Of a stretch of 64,000 nt of DNA, positions 1 to 8,483 are shown one piece after another. Position numbers and translations under genes: made by a program. This DNA comes from Bacteroidota bacterium (GTDB taxonomy: Bacteria; Bacteroidota; Ignavibacteria; Kryptoniales; JAKASW01). Numbering within the stretch: the stretch's first letter is position 1; each line of letters opens with the position of its first letter. The notes below the pieces were generated by a model. The model had not been told where the DNA came from. It did no database searches and saw nothing but the letters and a program-made list of their open reading frames with translations. Location of the stretch: contig JAKAGT010000004.1 in the NCBI GenBank assembly GCA_021825585.1, positions 124,001-188,000 of the forward strand. The letters are read 5' to 3'.

Positions 1-44
1 GTGCCCCGCCTGTAACCAGAGCTATTTTGCCCTCGAGAACCACT

Positions 45-686
45 CTACTTCCCTCCTCCTTTTCCCGAACTCTCCTGCCCGGGATTCGTTGAACCTGACT
101 TACCGTCTTCAGGGAAATACTTTCTGTAGTACTCGAGTATCTCTTTATACTTCGCGGAGCCAAGTGCGTGCTCGAACTCTATCGAGCATGTCTCGACCAT
201 TTTCTTCTCGCTTCCGCGGGAGGCAGTGCAGCACGACGATTCTCCTGAACAGAAATCGTCGTACATAAATACGCCGTCGACCTTGACGATCGGAAAGAGG
301 ATGCAGTAAAACGGCTTCAGCGAGAACCGCGGCATTCCTTCTTCCTTTTCGGTAACTTGAACGGCACACTTACCATCCTTCCGCAGAAAGACGCACTTAT
401 TGTTATAAGCCTCTGTGCTGACGCATTTGCCGGACGGAAAATCTGGATCTTGCTCTTCCGTATTGTCGAACCACCTCTCCCTGTCCTTGATCTGGGTCTC
501 GTCCAGATGCTTCTCGATCAGGTGCCCGTGGGCAAGTATGCGGTCCCGCTCGGACGGATCCAGGTACACGCCGTGGCGGCAGCAAAGCGACGTGCATGTG
601 TTGGGACCGTCCTTTTCTTCGAAGCCGTTCGTGAAAATCGTCGGGTCGAATTTCAGGCCGGATATTTCAATCTCATGGTCGCTCAT
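45..686 (-). CDS. DUF3109 family cysteine-rich protein
   Basis: A 213-aa protein with many cysteines, including CTSLCC near residue 31, two Cys around residues 88-110, a CILFP element near 128 and CSGESSCC near 146. The pattern and length fit the DUF3109 family, related to YkgJ-type metal-chelating proteins, whose function is not established. The Cys spacing suggests a bound metal or Fe-S cluster, which is inference. The Lys/Gly-rich tail looks disordered. Its ATG overlaps the fabD stop codon in an ATGA arrangement, so it is probably translationally coupled as the last gene of the fatty-acid run. No signal peptide is visible, so it is likely cytoplasmic. Confidence 0.8.
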   Translation of the reverse strand: MSDHEIEISGLKFDPTIFTNGFEEKDGPNTCTSLCCRHGVYLDPSERDRILAHGHLIEKHLDETQIKDRERWFDNTEEQDPDFPSGKCVSTEAYNNKCVFLRKDGKCAVQVTEKEEGMPRFSLKPFYCILFPIVKVDGVFMYDDFCSGESSCCTASRGSEKKMVETCSIEFEHALGSAKYKEILEYYRKYFPEDGKSGSTNPGQESSGKGGGK

Positions 687-1654
687 TTCAGAAGCGTGCT
701 CCCGTCGTTGACTTTGTCGATTCCCTCGATTTCGCCGGCCTGCACGGTACGTTTTACGAGGCCTTGTAAGACTTTTCCCGGGCCGATCTCAACAAACCGA
801 TTTATGCCGCCTTCGGACATGTTCGAAACAGTTTCCTGCCATCTCACAGGGTTCGTCAGCTGGCGGACCAGTGCGTCCTTTATCTCCTCCGCCGAACTGA
901 CCGGCTTCGCCGTGACGTTTGCGTAGACAGGCACTCTTGCGTCATGAATCGGGGCCGAATCTATCGCCTTCTTAAGCTCCTCCCTTGCCGCCTCCATCAG
1001 CGGAGAATGGAATGCCCCGCTCACAACGAGCTCCTTCACTATTTTGGCGCCGCGCGTCCTGGCGAGTTCCATCGCTCTGTGAACGGCGTCGACATCGCCG
1101 GAAATAACGGTCTGGCCGGGTGAATTGTAATTTGCCGGCTGCACCACTCCTTCTCCCGACGACTCCCTGCAAACCTCTTCCAGCACATTCGCTTCGAGTC
1201 CGACGACAGCGGACATGGTTCCCGGGCGAGCGTCGCCGGCGTTCTGCATCAGTCTGCCTCGCAGGCCGACGAGCATCAGTGTGTGCTCGAAGTCCAGTGC
1301 TCCCGCTGCAAACAGGGCGGAATATTCGCCGAGCGAATGTCCGGCTGCAGCATTAAACTCCTTCTTCTCAAGCGATGTGAACGCGACCGCACTGTGCAGG
1401 AATATCGCTGGCTGCGTCACGGCTGTCTGGCGGAGATCTTCTTCCGGTCCTTCGAAACAGACCTTTGAGATGTCGAAGCCGAGAATCTCGTTTGCGCGAT
1501 GATACATCCGCTTCACCCGGTCGCTGTTCTCGTACCAGTCCTTTCCCATCCCGACATATTGCGAACCCTGTCCGGGGAAAATGAACGCGGTCCTGACGGA
1601 GGAGCTGCTCTCTGCGCTAATCGGTTTCAATCCTGACAGTTCTCCATCCCCCAC
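683..1654 (-). CDS. fabD: Malonyl-CoA:ACP transacylase (FabD)
   Basis: This enzyme transfers malonyl groups from CoA to acyl carrier protein for type II fatty acid synthesis in the cytoplasm. Visible motifs are FPGQGSQ (about residues 26-32), the nucleophile elbow GHSLGEYSA (Ser about 107) and AFHSPLM, which carries the catalytic His near residue 214. The 323-aa length is slightly long because about 20 residues precede the usual start of the fold. No better start codon lies inside that extension, so the first ATG is kept, although it overlaps the 3' end of fabH by 28 bases. Neighbours are fabH upstream and the DUF3109 gene downstream. Confidence 0.95.
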   Translation of the reverse strand: MGDGELSGLKPISAESSSSVRTAFIFPGQGSQYVGMGKDWYENSDRVKRMYHRANEILGFDISKVCFEGPEEDLRQTAVTQPAIFLHSAVAFTSLEKKEFNAAAGHSLGEYSALFAAGALDFEHTLMLVGLRGRLMQNAGDARPGTMSAVVGLEANVLEEVCRESSGEGVVQPANYNSPGQTVISGDVDAVHRAMELARTRGAKIVKELVVSGAFHSPLMEAAREELKKAIDSAPIHDARVPVYANVTAKPVSSAEEIKDALVRQLTNPVRWQETVSNMSEGGINRFVEIGPGKVLQGLVKRTVQAGEIEGIDKVNDGSTLLK

Positions 1655-2631
1655 TTAATGTAAATCGCGCCCCAGGTATAGCCGGCACCGAACGCCGACA
1701 GTACAAGGTTCTGTCCTTTCTTCAGCTGCCCGTTCTGGTAGTATTCTGAGAGGCAAAGGGGTATCGTAGCCGCCGTTGTGTTGCCGTATCGGTCGATATT
1801 CAGCATGACCTTGGAGCTGTCCAATTCCATCCGGTTCGCGGTCGCGTCGATGATTCGCTTGTTAGCCTGGTGCGGAACAAGCCAGTCGACGTCGTTGCTG
1901 GTGAGGTTGTTCTTTTTCATAATTTCGTACGACACATCTGCCATCCCGACTACCGCAACCTTGAAGACTGCCTTACCGTCCTGGTAGAGGTAATGCATCT
2001 TCTTTTCGACGGTCTCATGAGAGGCAGGGTTGAGACTTCCGCCGCCGAGCATGTTCAGGTACTGGCCGCCGGATCCGTCGCAGTGCAGTATATAATCGAC
2101 TATTCCATACTCCTTGCTTTCACTCGGCTCGAGAAGGAGGGCGGCGCCTGCATCGCCAAACAGGATGCAGTTGGCGCGGTCGGTGTAATCGGTAATCGAA
2201 GTCATCTTGTCCGCACCGACGACGATAACCTTCTTATACGCTCCTGTTTGAACGAACTGCGCGCCGGTTACCAGGGCGAACACAAATCCTGAGCAGGCCG
2301 CGGAGAGGTCGAACCCCCACGCGTTCTTCGCCCCAATTTTTTCCTGTATCACGCAAGCAGTAGCAGGAAAGAACATGTCAGGCGTAACCGTCGCCACAAT
2401 AATCAGGTCTATTTCTTCGGCCGACATCTTCTTCTTCTTGAGGAGGTCTTTTATGGCGCCCGCCGCGAGGTCGCTTGTCGCACCATCCCTCAGTATCCGT
2501 CGTTCACGGATTCCCGTCCTCGTCCGGATCCATTCATCTGTCGTATCGACCATCTTTTCGAGGTCAGCGTTGGTCAACTTCTCTTCGGGCACATAATGAC
2601 CTACGCCGGTTATCACTGCGCGTTTTGGCAT
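1627..2631 (-). CDS. fabH: 3-oxoacyl-ACP synthase III (FabH)
   Basis: The condensing enzyme that starts fatty acid synthesis by joining an acyl-CoA primer to malonyl-ACP. The 334-aa protein shows the full catalytic triad: Cys in AACSGF (about residue 113), His in VPHQAN (about 253) and Asn in YGNTTAATIP (about 284). It begins with MPKRAVITGVGHYVP, normal for the family. Three bases separate it from plsX upstream and its end overlaps the fabD start, which indicates one transcript. Substrate preference (acetyl or branched primer) cannot be read from the sequence. Confidence 0.96.
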   Translation of the reverse strand: MPKRAVITGVGHYVPEEKLTNADLEKMVDTTDEWIRTRTGIRERRILRDGATSDLAAGAIKDLLKKKKMSAEEIDLIIVATVTPDMFFPATACVIQEKIGAKNAWGFDLSAACSGFVFALVTGAQFVQTGAYKKVIVVGADKMTSITDYTDRANCILFGDAGAALLLEPSESKEYGIVDYILHCDGSGGQYLNMLGGGSLNPASHETVEKKMHYLYQDGKAVFKVAVVGMADVSYEIMKKNNLTSNDVDWLVPHQANKRIIDATANRMELDSSKVMLNIDRYGNTTAATIPLCLSEYYQNGQLKKGQNLVLSAFGAGYTWGAIYIKWGMENCQD

Positions 2632-2634
2632 TTG

Positions 2635-3669
2635 CTAAGCCTTTCCCTGAGATGCCCCGAGTTGTCGGGACGATTCAAATTTCGTGATTGAGTTCTCTAT
2701 CAGCTGGCTGATCTTGTGCTGCACCATCTCTTCCGCACGAAGTACCATATTCTCGACTGCCCAAGCTGTCGAGCCGCCGTGGCCGATAATCGATATGCCA
2801 TTAACACCGAGGAGGGGCGCCCCGCCCTGAGCCTCGTAGCTGAATCCCTTCAACACCTTCCTGAGAGTCTTCCCCATCAAACCAGCCCAGACCGTCCTGA
2901 ACAAATTCCCGCTCGCGTATCCCCTGATCCTTGACCTCAATACCGGCAGGACACTTTCGGCAAATTTCAGGACAATGTTTCCGACAAAACCGTCCGCGAG
3001 CACCACGTCCGCCTTACCCATCAAAATATCTCTTCCCTCGATATTGCCGATGAAGTTCAATCCGCTCTTCTCGAGAAGCGGATAGGCAGCCTGGGCAAGC
3101 TCATTTCCCTTTGAGCTTTCTTCGCCGATATTCAGCAGGCCTACGGTAGGATTATGCTTTTTTAGGATTTCACTCGCATAAATAGCGCCCATTATGCCGA
3201 ATTCGACGATGTGCTGAGGTCTGCAATCGGAGTTGGCGCCGGAGTCGATAAGAAGACAGGCATCATTTATAGTAGGAATCGGCGTCCCGACCGCCGGACG
3301 GCCAACGCCCTTGACCCTCCCGAGTATAAGAGTGGATGCTGCCATAAATGCGCCCGTGTTGCCCGCGCTGATGAACGCATCCACCTTTCCCTCCTTGTGG
3401 AGGTTCATCCCGACTACGATAGAGGAGTCCCGCTTCTGTTTGAGAGCCACATTCGGAGTTTCGTGCATCTCGATCACTTCGCGGGCATCGACAACGGAGA
3501 AATTCATCCCCGGAGTGGAGTGGATGGATAGTTCCTTCTCGATTTCTTCCTTCCGACCGACGAGAACGAGCTCGAAGCGATTCCCTGACGCTTTCAGAGC
3601 CCGCATTCCACCTTCGACGATCCTGAGCGGTGCTTCGTCCCCACCCATAGCATCTAATGCAATTCGCAT
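2635..3669 (-). CDS. plsX: Phosphate acyltransferase (PlsX)
   Basis: Makes acyl-phosphate from acyl-ACP, feeding PlsY in phospholipid synthesis. The 344-aa length is normal. The N-terminal MRIALDAMGGDEAP signature is present, as are the family blocks SAGNTGAFMA and ADGFVGN. It lies between rpmF and fabH in the order yceD-rpmF-plsX-fabH-fabD, which is conserved across many bacteria and supports the assignment. It is expected to be a soluble, peripherally membrane-associated enzyme. Confidence 0.95.
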   Translation of the reverse strand: MRIALDAMGGDEAPLRIVEGGMRALKASGNRFELVLVGRKEEIEKELSIHSTPGMNFSVVDAREVIEMHETPNVALKQKRDSSIVVGMNLHKEGKVDAFISAGNTGAFMAASTLILGRVKGVGRPAVGTPIPTINDACLLIDSGANSDCRPQHIVEFGIMGAIYASEILKKHNPTVGLLNIGEESSKGNELAQAAYPLLEKSGLNFIGNIEGRDILMGKADVVLADGFVGNIVLKFAESVLPVLRSRIRGYASGNLFRTVWAGLMGKTLRKVLKGFSYEAQGGAPLLGVNGISIIGHGGSTAWAVENMVLRAEEMVQHKISQLIENSITKFESSRQLGASQGKA

Positions 3670-3756
3670 TCTTATATCAGTTTCTGGTGTCGATTAACCC
3701 TGGCCGGGATCTTCTTGAAAAACAATTCACGAACAAAGCGTGCTTCTGCCGCTGAA

Positions 3757-3939
3757 CTAAGCGCTCTTGGGAATGAACGCAACTCTTCCGGCGTAATATC
3801 CACAGTTGGGACAAGCGCGGTGAGGGAGTTTAGGTTCATGGCAATGCGGACATTCTGATACAGTTGGAGCGGTAGCTTTGTAGTGCGTGCGCCTCTTTGC
3901 TCCCCTTGACTTTGAATGTCTTCTTTTCGGATTTGGCAT
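3757..3939 (-). CDS. rpmF: 50S ribosomal protein L32
   Basis: A 60-aa basic protein starting MPNPKRRHSKSR, the standard L32 N-terminus. The zinc-ribbon Cys pairs are intact (CPHC at about 30-33 and CPNC at about 43-46), so this is the zinc-binding (C+) form of L32 and not the zinc-independent paralogue. It is sandwiched between yceD and plsX as in many bacteria, coupling ribosome and lipid synthesis genes in one transcript. Confidence 0.96.
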   Translation of the reverse strand: MPNPKRRHSKSRGAKRRTHYKATAPTVSECPHCHEPKLPHRACPNCGYYAGRVAFIPKSA

Positions 3940-3974
3940 ATCTGCTCCTTTCCCGAAGTGGTACTTCGGGCAAT

Positions 3975-4481
3975 CTAATTTTTACTCAAAATTCTTTTCG
4001 GCTTTATTTCGATTATCTCGGAATCGGTCTCTTCTTTCGGACAATTACACGATGCGTGGTTTAAATTCTCACCGCATTTGCCGCAGAGACCTGCACAATC
4101 TTCTTTGCACAGCAGCTTCAACGGGATTGCCAGAAGGACGTACTCTTTCACATCCTCATCGATGTTAATCACGTTCGTGCTCATCTTCAGGACTGTTATT
4201 TCGTCCCTGTCAACCTCGCCTGCATCACTTTCATCATAAACGTATGCCATTCTGTAGTCGAGGCTGAACCTGCGATCAAAATTGTCGAGACAACGATCGC
4301 ATACGAATTTGCCGGAAGTTTCTATGTGTCCGGTCAAAAAAAGCTGTCTGCGCCGCTTTTCCAGCTTGACCTGAACGGAGACCGCATTTGAAAAACGCTC
4401 ATCCAGCCCAATTTCGGAGGAGGGTTCATCGAATTGGTAGTCGTGAATTCCTTCCGAGAGGTTCGAAATATTTATCTTCAA
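3975..4481 (-). CDS. yceD: YceD/DUF177 family protein
   Basis: A 168-aa DUF177 protein, the family encoded next to rpmF and linked in the literature to 23S rRNA maturation or accumulation. Visible features are a CDRCLD pair near residue 72 and a C-terminal Cys cluster (CKEDCAGLCGKCG, then CNC) typical of the family. It is the first gene of the minus-strand yceD-rpmF-plsX-fabH-fabD run, so the operon promoter should lie in the gap above 4481. I could not identify a convincing promoter there. Confidence 0.88.
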   Translation of the reverse strand: MKINISNLSEGIHDYQFDEPSSEIGLDERFSNAVSVQVKLEKRRRQLFLTGHIETSGKFVCDRCLDNFDRRFSLDYRMAYVYDESDAGEVDRDEITVLKMSTNVINIDEDVKEYVLLAIPLKLLCKEDCAGLCGKCGENLNHASCNCPKEETDSEIIEIKPKRILSKN

Positions 4482-4877
4482 TCGAATTTCTCACATAATA
4501 TTTCAGAACGACGTGCGTTTTCGCACTCGAGAAAAGCATGTAAATATAACCAGCCAGAGGAAGTTAAGCAAGAAAGCGAAGCAACACGACACACGCGACA
4601 TGGCCGGTGGTGTCTCAGTTTGCCCGCAGGTGGCTCAGATTGAATTGATTTCCCGGGAGGTTTTTCGTGGAGAAAATATCACCGGTTAGCCGGTTTGACT
4701 ACCTGAGTTTTATCGGGTAAGATATAGGGGTTGGGGAATTGGTGCTTTTGATAGCTTTCTTTGCTGATCTTTATTGATTTCTCCGAGAGGGCTTTAAGTT
4801 CCTTATTTTTTCTTCGGTAAGGGAAGAGGGTGTAGATATGCTTTCAATTAAGTATGTGGTTCTATTCTTTGGCATAT

Positions 4878-4907
4878 AAAAAATCCCCCAGGTCGTAACC
4901 TGGGGGG
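4878..4907 (-). terminator. Rho-independent terminator
   Basis: On the minus strand an 8-bp stem (CCCCCAGG with CCTGGGGG, 6-nt loop) is followed by a run of T. It lies about 300 bases downstream of the Amidase_2 gene on the same strand and before yceD, so it would insulate the fatty-acid operon from the envelope gene run. The rest of the 4482-5017 gap holds no ORF I would support. Confidence 0.75.
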
Positions 4908-5017
4908 CTACAAGCGGTGTAGTGCCTGTATGGATGAATATCTGATAATAGTATATCGGTATTTCCCCGATTTTGTCAAGCGAAAAGTTGACTAAATCAA
5001 CCGCCCAAAAGGGGTTC

Positions 5018-5158
5018 TTAAGCAGCTAATCTTTCTTCTGTGTTCCAATTCAAAAACTCTTCCCAGCTCAACAGATGCTTGCAGACATTGGCCTGCATTG
5101 CTGGAGTAACTCTGAATTCCAACAAGGAAGTACTCATCGTAAACGGCGGCGCCTTGCC
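5018..5158 (-). pseudogene. Transposase C-terminal remnant (probable)
   Basis: Translating the minus strand in the frame that ends at the TAA at 5018 gives a short open tail containing RVTPAMQAN followed by LLSWEEFLNW. The TPAMQA ... SWEE(F/L)L pattern resembles the extreme C-terminus of DDE/integrase-core transposases. The frame is closed by a stop just upstream and no longer transposase body is present, so this is at best a decayed fragment. No terminal inverted repeats were found. The ORF-track entry 4992-5204 covers the same bases in a different frame and is not a gene in my view. Confidence 0.4.
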
Positions 5159-5204
5159 TCACATCCAGGGCGGGTTCCCGGCAATCGGGGCGAAGCTCCA
5201 CCAC

Positions 5205-6665
5205 TCACGACCGGGAAGTGTCAGACGGAACCGTCATAAACTCGAACTTGTATGGCAGGGAAATCGGCTTCAAGTTCGTACTTTTCGCGGTAGCACTCAG
5301 TGTCACTGTAAACTCTGTCGAAGGCGGCAAAGCAGTCTCCGGGTGAAACACCAGTTGTGTATACGTGGGATTGAATGTAATCCTGCCTGGAACACGTGGT
5401 GAGATTCCAAATGCTTCTGAAGTGGATGCAGGCTCCATAGGCTTGCTGAAGTCAATCGTAATAACGGAATCAGCTGACGCACCGTCGCCGACAGGAGTCG
5501 AACCTGTGACGACCGCCCGTGTCGTATCGAAGGAGTGGATCAGGTCGAAATAGTGATGCCAGTTCCAGTATGGGCCTGGATCCGTGTGTGTGTTGCAATG
5601 AGCGTAATCGGTACCGACATACTGCGTATATAGCGAGAACGGTATCAGATTGAACCAGGGATAGGTCCACGCATTGTGGCCGAAAATGTGCAGTGAATCT
5701 TCCGGGATGTCGTACTTTTCACACAGTTTGGCCGTCAGTCGTGCCGACGACTCGTACTCGGTCTCGGTAAAAAAGGACGGCGCGGAAGCGTATCCCTCGT
5801 GCTCTATATTCAGCGTTATCGGGTTCCAGCATACGACCGCCCATGCCTTGTCTTTGTCGTGGACGCACTGATCGATATAGCCGTCCTGGCTTCGTATGAT
5901 ATATTGGGCACTCGCTTCGTCCCTGCGATTTTCAAACAGCGAGACGGCGTAATCGAACTGTTCTTCGGTGTCGTGTATTATCACGAAGACAATCGGGGCA
6001 CCGCGTCGGGAACTGTAGTTCGGACTTCCGACCCAAACAGGAACCGGAGGATTTCCCCCCATTCCGAAGCCGGTTGCCTTCACGGATTCCGGGAAATTAT
6101 CCAGGTTGATTGCTTCTGCCGGTATCACGATCCCATCTTCGTTGATTCCCATCTGCAGCTCTTCTAGCGTGTGATATGCAAAGTCCGTCGCTATCTCCGG
6201 CTGTGGAATTCCGCTGTACCGGGCGATCACTGCAGCCCATGACGTAAGGTCACCGGTCACGACCAACGAATCTCTGTTCGCCTGATTCCTCAATTCAGAG
6301 AGATAGGCAGCGCCGCCTCTTATGTCCTGGTAAGGATTAGCCAGCAGCGAATCCACAGGGAGGCTGATGAGTTCTGCCGCGCTGTCGAGGGAAAATGAAA
6401 AGCGGTTGTCGTTGCGGAGCCCCATTACGCCCCGCCCGGGAACCTGTGTCCAATGCGTCTCGATGTAACCTATTCCCTCCAGGATTGGGAGCGGGACGTT
6501 GAATTCCCGCGATGCGGATTGGAAGTATTTCGTCATTTCGTCCGGCGTTTGTCCGAACGCTCTGACGGAGAAGGCAATTAGTGCAAGCAGCAGAACTTTC
6601 TTCAATTTCTTACCCGGTTCTTTCGTTAGCGTGAAGAAACACCCCGATTCCCTGGAAGCACCCAT
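5205..6665 (-). CDS. Secreted N-acetylmuramoyl-L-alanine amidase (Amidase_2) with Big_5 domain
   Basis: A 486-aa exported peptidoglycan hydrolase. A hydrophobic export segment (VLLLALIAFSV, about residues 24-35) is followed by a lysozyme/transglycosylase-like helical region (about 40-160). Then comes an Amidase_2 domain (about 215-370) with the expected zinc-ligand motifs VIIHDT, GHNAW and CNTHTDPGPYWNW, and a Big_5 (SbsA Ig-like) domain at about 385-480. The annotated ATG leaves a charged 20-residue leader before the signal sequence. A TTG at about 6605 (LKKVLLLAL) would give a cleaner signal peptide but lacks a strong ribosome-binding site. The likely role is cleavage of the MurNAc-L-Ala bond in the envelope or in prey/debris murein. 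Confidence 0.85.
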   Translation of the reverse strand: MGASRESGCFFTLTKEPGKKLKKVLLLALIAFSVRAFGQTPDEMTKYFQSASREFNVPLPILEGIGYIETHWTQVPGRGVMGLRNDNRFSFSLDSAAELISLPVDSLLANPYQDIRGGAAYLSELRNQANRDSLVVTGDLTSWAAVIARYSGIPQPEIATDFAYHTLEELQMGINEDGIVIPAEAINLDNFPESVKATGFGMGGNPPVPVWVGSPNYSSRRGAPIVFVIIHDTEEQFDYAVSLFENRRDEASAQYIIRSQDGYIDQCVHDKDKAWAVVCWNPITLNIEHEGYASAPSFFTETEYESSARLTAKLCEKYDIPEDSLHIFGHNAWTYPWFNLIPFSLYTQYVGTDYAHCNTHTDPGPYWNWHHYFDLIHSFDTTRAVVTGSTPVGDGASADSVITIDFSKPMEPASTSEAFGISPRVPGRITFNPTYTQLVFHPETALPPSTEFTVTLSATAKSTNLKPISLPYKFEFMTVPSDTSRS

Positions 6666-6874
6666 CCGGATTTGCCTATCCGAGATTTCGGAGCCATGAA
6701 GTCGTCCGATCCCGGTTGAATCACAAGAAACGTTCGGCCTTTTGCAGCCTGGTACAGTCCCTGGAACTTCGCATTTCGTTCACTCTATTTTTGCATTACA
6801 CAGTTATTGGTCTGCAGTTATAATAGAGCGGCCGGTCGCCCAGCCGCCCCGCTTCGCCATAAAATATTCTTAAT

Positions 6875-8392
6875 TCAGAAGCAGCCCGGGCCTGATTGCT
6901 TCATAGTCTCCGCCGACGGCAGCTCCTTGATATCCATGTTGTAATTCCACTGGTTGAAATAGAGATTCGCTTTGTCTGTCTCCATTTCACCTCTCTGGAA
7001 ATCCACGTTGTCAGATCGGAAAAATTTCTTGGGAGGAGTGAGTTCCTGGTTGTTATCCGAGTTTGCCGACATGCGGTACTGATCGAGTCCGCCGAAATAG
7101 AAGGTGCGCACCTCCTTCCGCTGTGTCTCCGTGAGGCTGGTCATATACCTCATCGCCAGTATTCCCATATACGGATCGACGGGTACCCAGCCGTACGGAC
7201 GGACGTATATTTCCGTCCAGTCGTGGATGTCCTGATTGCCCGGGAAGAAGTACCAGCCAGATTGCCACCGGGCCGGGATGCCGTTGTACCGGCAGAGCGT
7301 GATGAAGAGCATCGCCTCCTGCCCGCAGTCCCCGTACCGATGCGTCAGGCAGTAGTTGCTGATGTTGATTATCGTCGAGTACTCCCGCGCAAAGCTGTAC
7401 ATTATGTTTCGGGAAATCCAATCGTATATCTTCCTCGCTTTGATGACGGGGTTGGTTTCCCTGCCGACAATCTCTCTCGATAGCTTCTTTATCTTGCTCG
7501 TAAAGACGATGTTCGGTCCCTGTTTCGTGTATTCCCTGTAGATCCACTCTGATGTATCGTAAGGCTGCACCTTGGCCGGATCGAGGTTGAAATGCACGGC
7601 GCGGGTCTCGTAAGTATAGTTTATCATGAATTTTGCGCCGCCGTCGTCATTGGCGGCTTGTTCCATGAACACCGAACGTATGGGGCTCTCCGGCGGAGCG
7701 ACTTCGAGCGGCTTGCTCGATGAGGAGACAAGCTTGAAAGCGGTTTGATAGGGGAAGCCGTGCGGGATCGGAAGCCACGCCTTTATCATTTCACCGGGCA
7801 CAGCGGCTCCCGGCTTTGCCGTCAACTCCATCTTCACCTCGAACTCCTTCGGCAGCACGTAAGGCGTGCCGAGGCTGTCGGCGGCCTTATCGATAGATCG
7901 GCAGCTGCTTAGAAAGGCTTCGTATCTTTTCTGCTCATCGACGGGCGGGATCCTTCGCATGGCAATTTCGGGGTAGCGGAAGAACAGATTGCTCCGGCTC
8001 GTGTTTACGAATCGAAGCGTATCATCTATCATGCGTGAATCGAACCTCCCCTCGCGAAACCATTTCTTGAATTCCTTCCGCGTTACCCCCTTTATGCCTC
8101 GCTCAAGCTGGGCGTAAAGCTGATCGGCTGTCAGGGAGTAGTCGATTCCGATTCGCCTCATCCGTTCGATCTGAAAAAGCATCTTCTCTCTTTCAGCGCT
8201 GGAAATCTTGCCGGAGTCTTCATAGAGCGCCTTCTCCAGGATAGCGGTGGCCCTGGTGAACTCCCCCTCTTTCTCGAGCTTCGTCGCTTCGGAGCAGGCT
8301 TTGCTCTGTGCTACCGCGTCGCTGCCAGCGGAAACCAGCGTAGCGGCGATGAAGAATGAAAAGAAGGCAATCGCGGTAAACAATACTCGCAT
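6875..8392 (-). CDS. Exported transglutaminase-like protein
   Basis: A 505-aa protein with an N-terminal signal peptide (MRVLFTAIAFFSFF ... AQS). The C-terminal half carries a transglutaminase-like (papain-fold) domain with an apparent catalytic triad: Cys in YGDCGQE, His in IHDWTEIY and Asp in VPVDPYMG. The N-terminal half is helical and charged and I do not recognise it. Such domains act as proteases or amide-modifying enzymes, and the substrate is unknown. An AGAGGTGAG ribosome-binding site precedes the ATG. It lies in the same orientation as two murein amidases, so a cell-wall or extracellular-peptide role is plausible. Confidence 0.82.
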   Translation of the reverse strand: MRVLFTAIAFFSFFIAATLVSAGSDAVAQSKACSEATKLEKEGEFTRATAILEKALYEDSGKISSAEREKMLFQIERMRRIGIDYSLTADQLYAQLERGIKGVTRKEFKKWFREGRFDSRMIDDTLRFVNTSRSNLFFRYPEIAMRRIPPVDEQKRYEAFLSSCRSIDKAADSLGTPYVLPKEFEVKMELTAKPGAAVPGEMIKAWLPIPHGFPYQTAFKLVSSSSKPLEVAPPESPIRSVFMEQAANDDGGAKFMINYTYETRAVHFNLDPAKVQPYDTSEWIYREYTKQGPNIVFTSKIKKLSREIVGRETNPVIKARKIYDWISRNIMYSFAREYSTIINISNYCLTHRYGDCGQEAMLFITLCRYNGIPARWQSGWYFFPGNQDIHDWTEIYVRPYGWVPVDPYMGILAMRYMTSLTETQRKEVRTFYFGGLDQYRMSANSDNNQELTPPKKFFRSDNVDFQRGEMETDKANLYFNQWNYNMDIKELPSAETMKQSGPGCF

Positions 8393-8483
8393 CTCTCACC
8401 TCTGCGTTTCTTGAAAGAAATCTGAGACCGGTCTTGGGTGCATCGAAGTTCTCGACGCATATCGAATATAATATAAGAGACGT

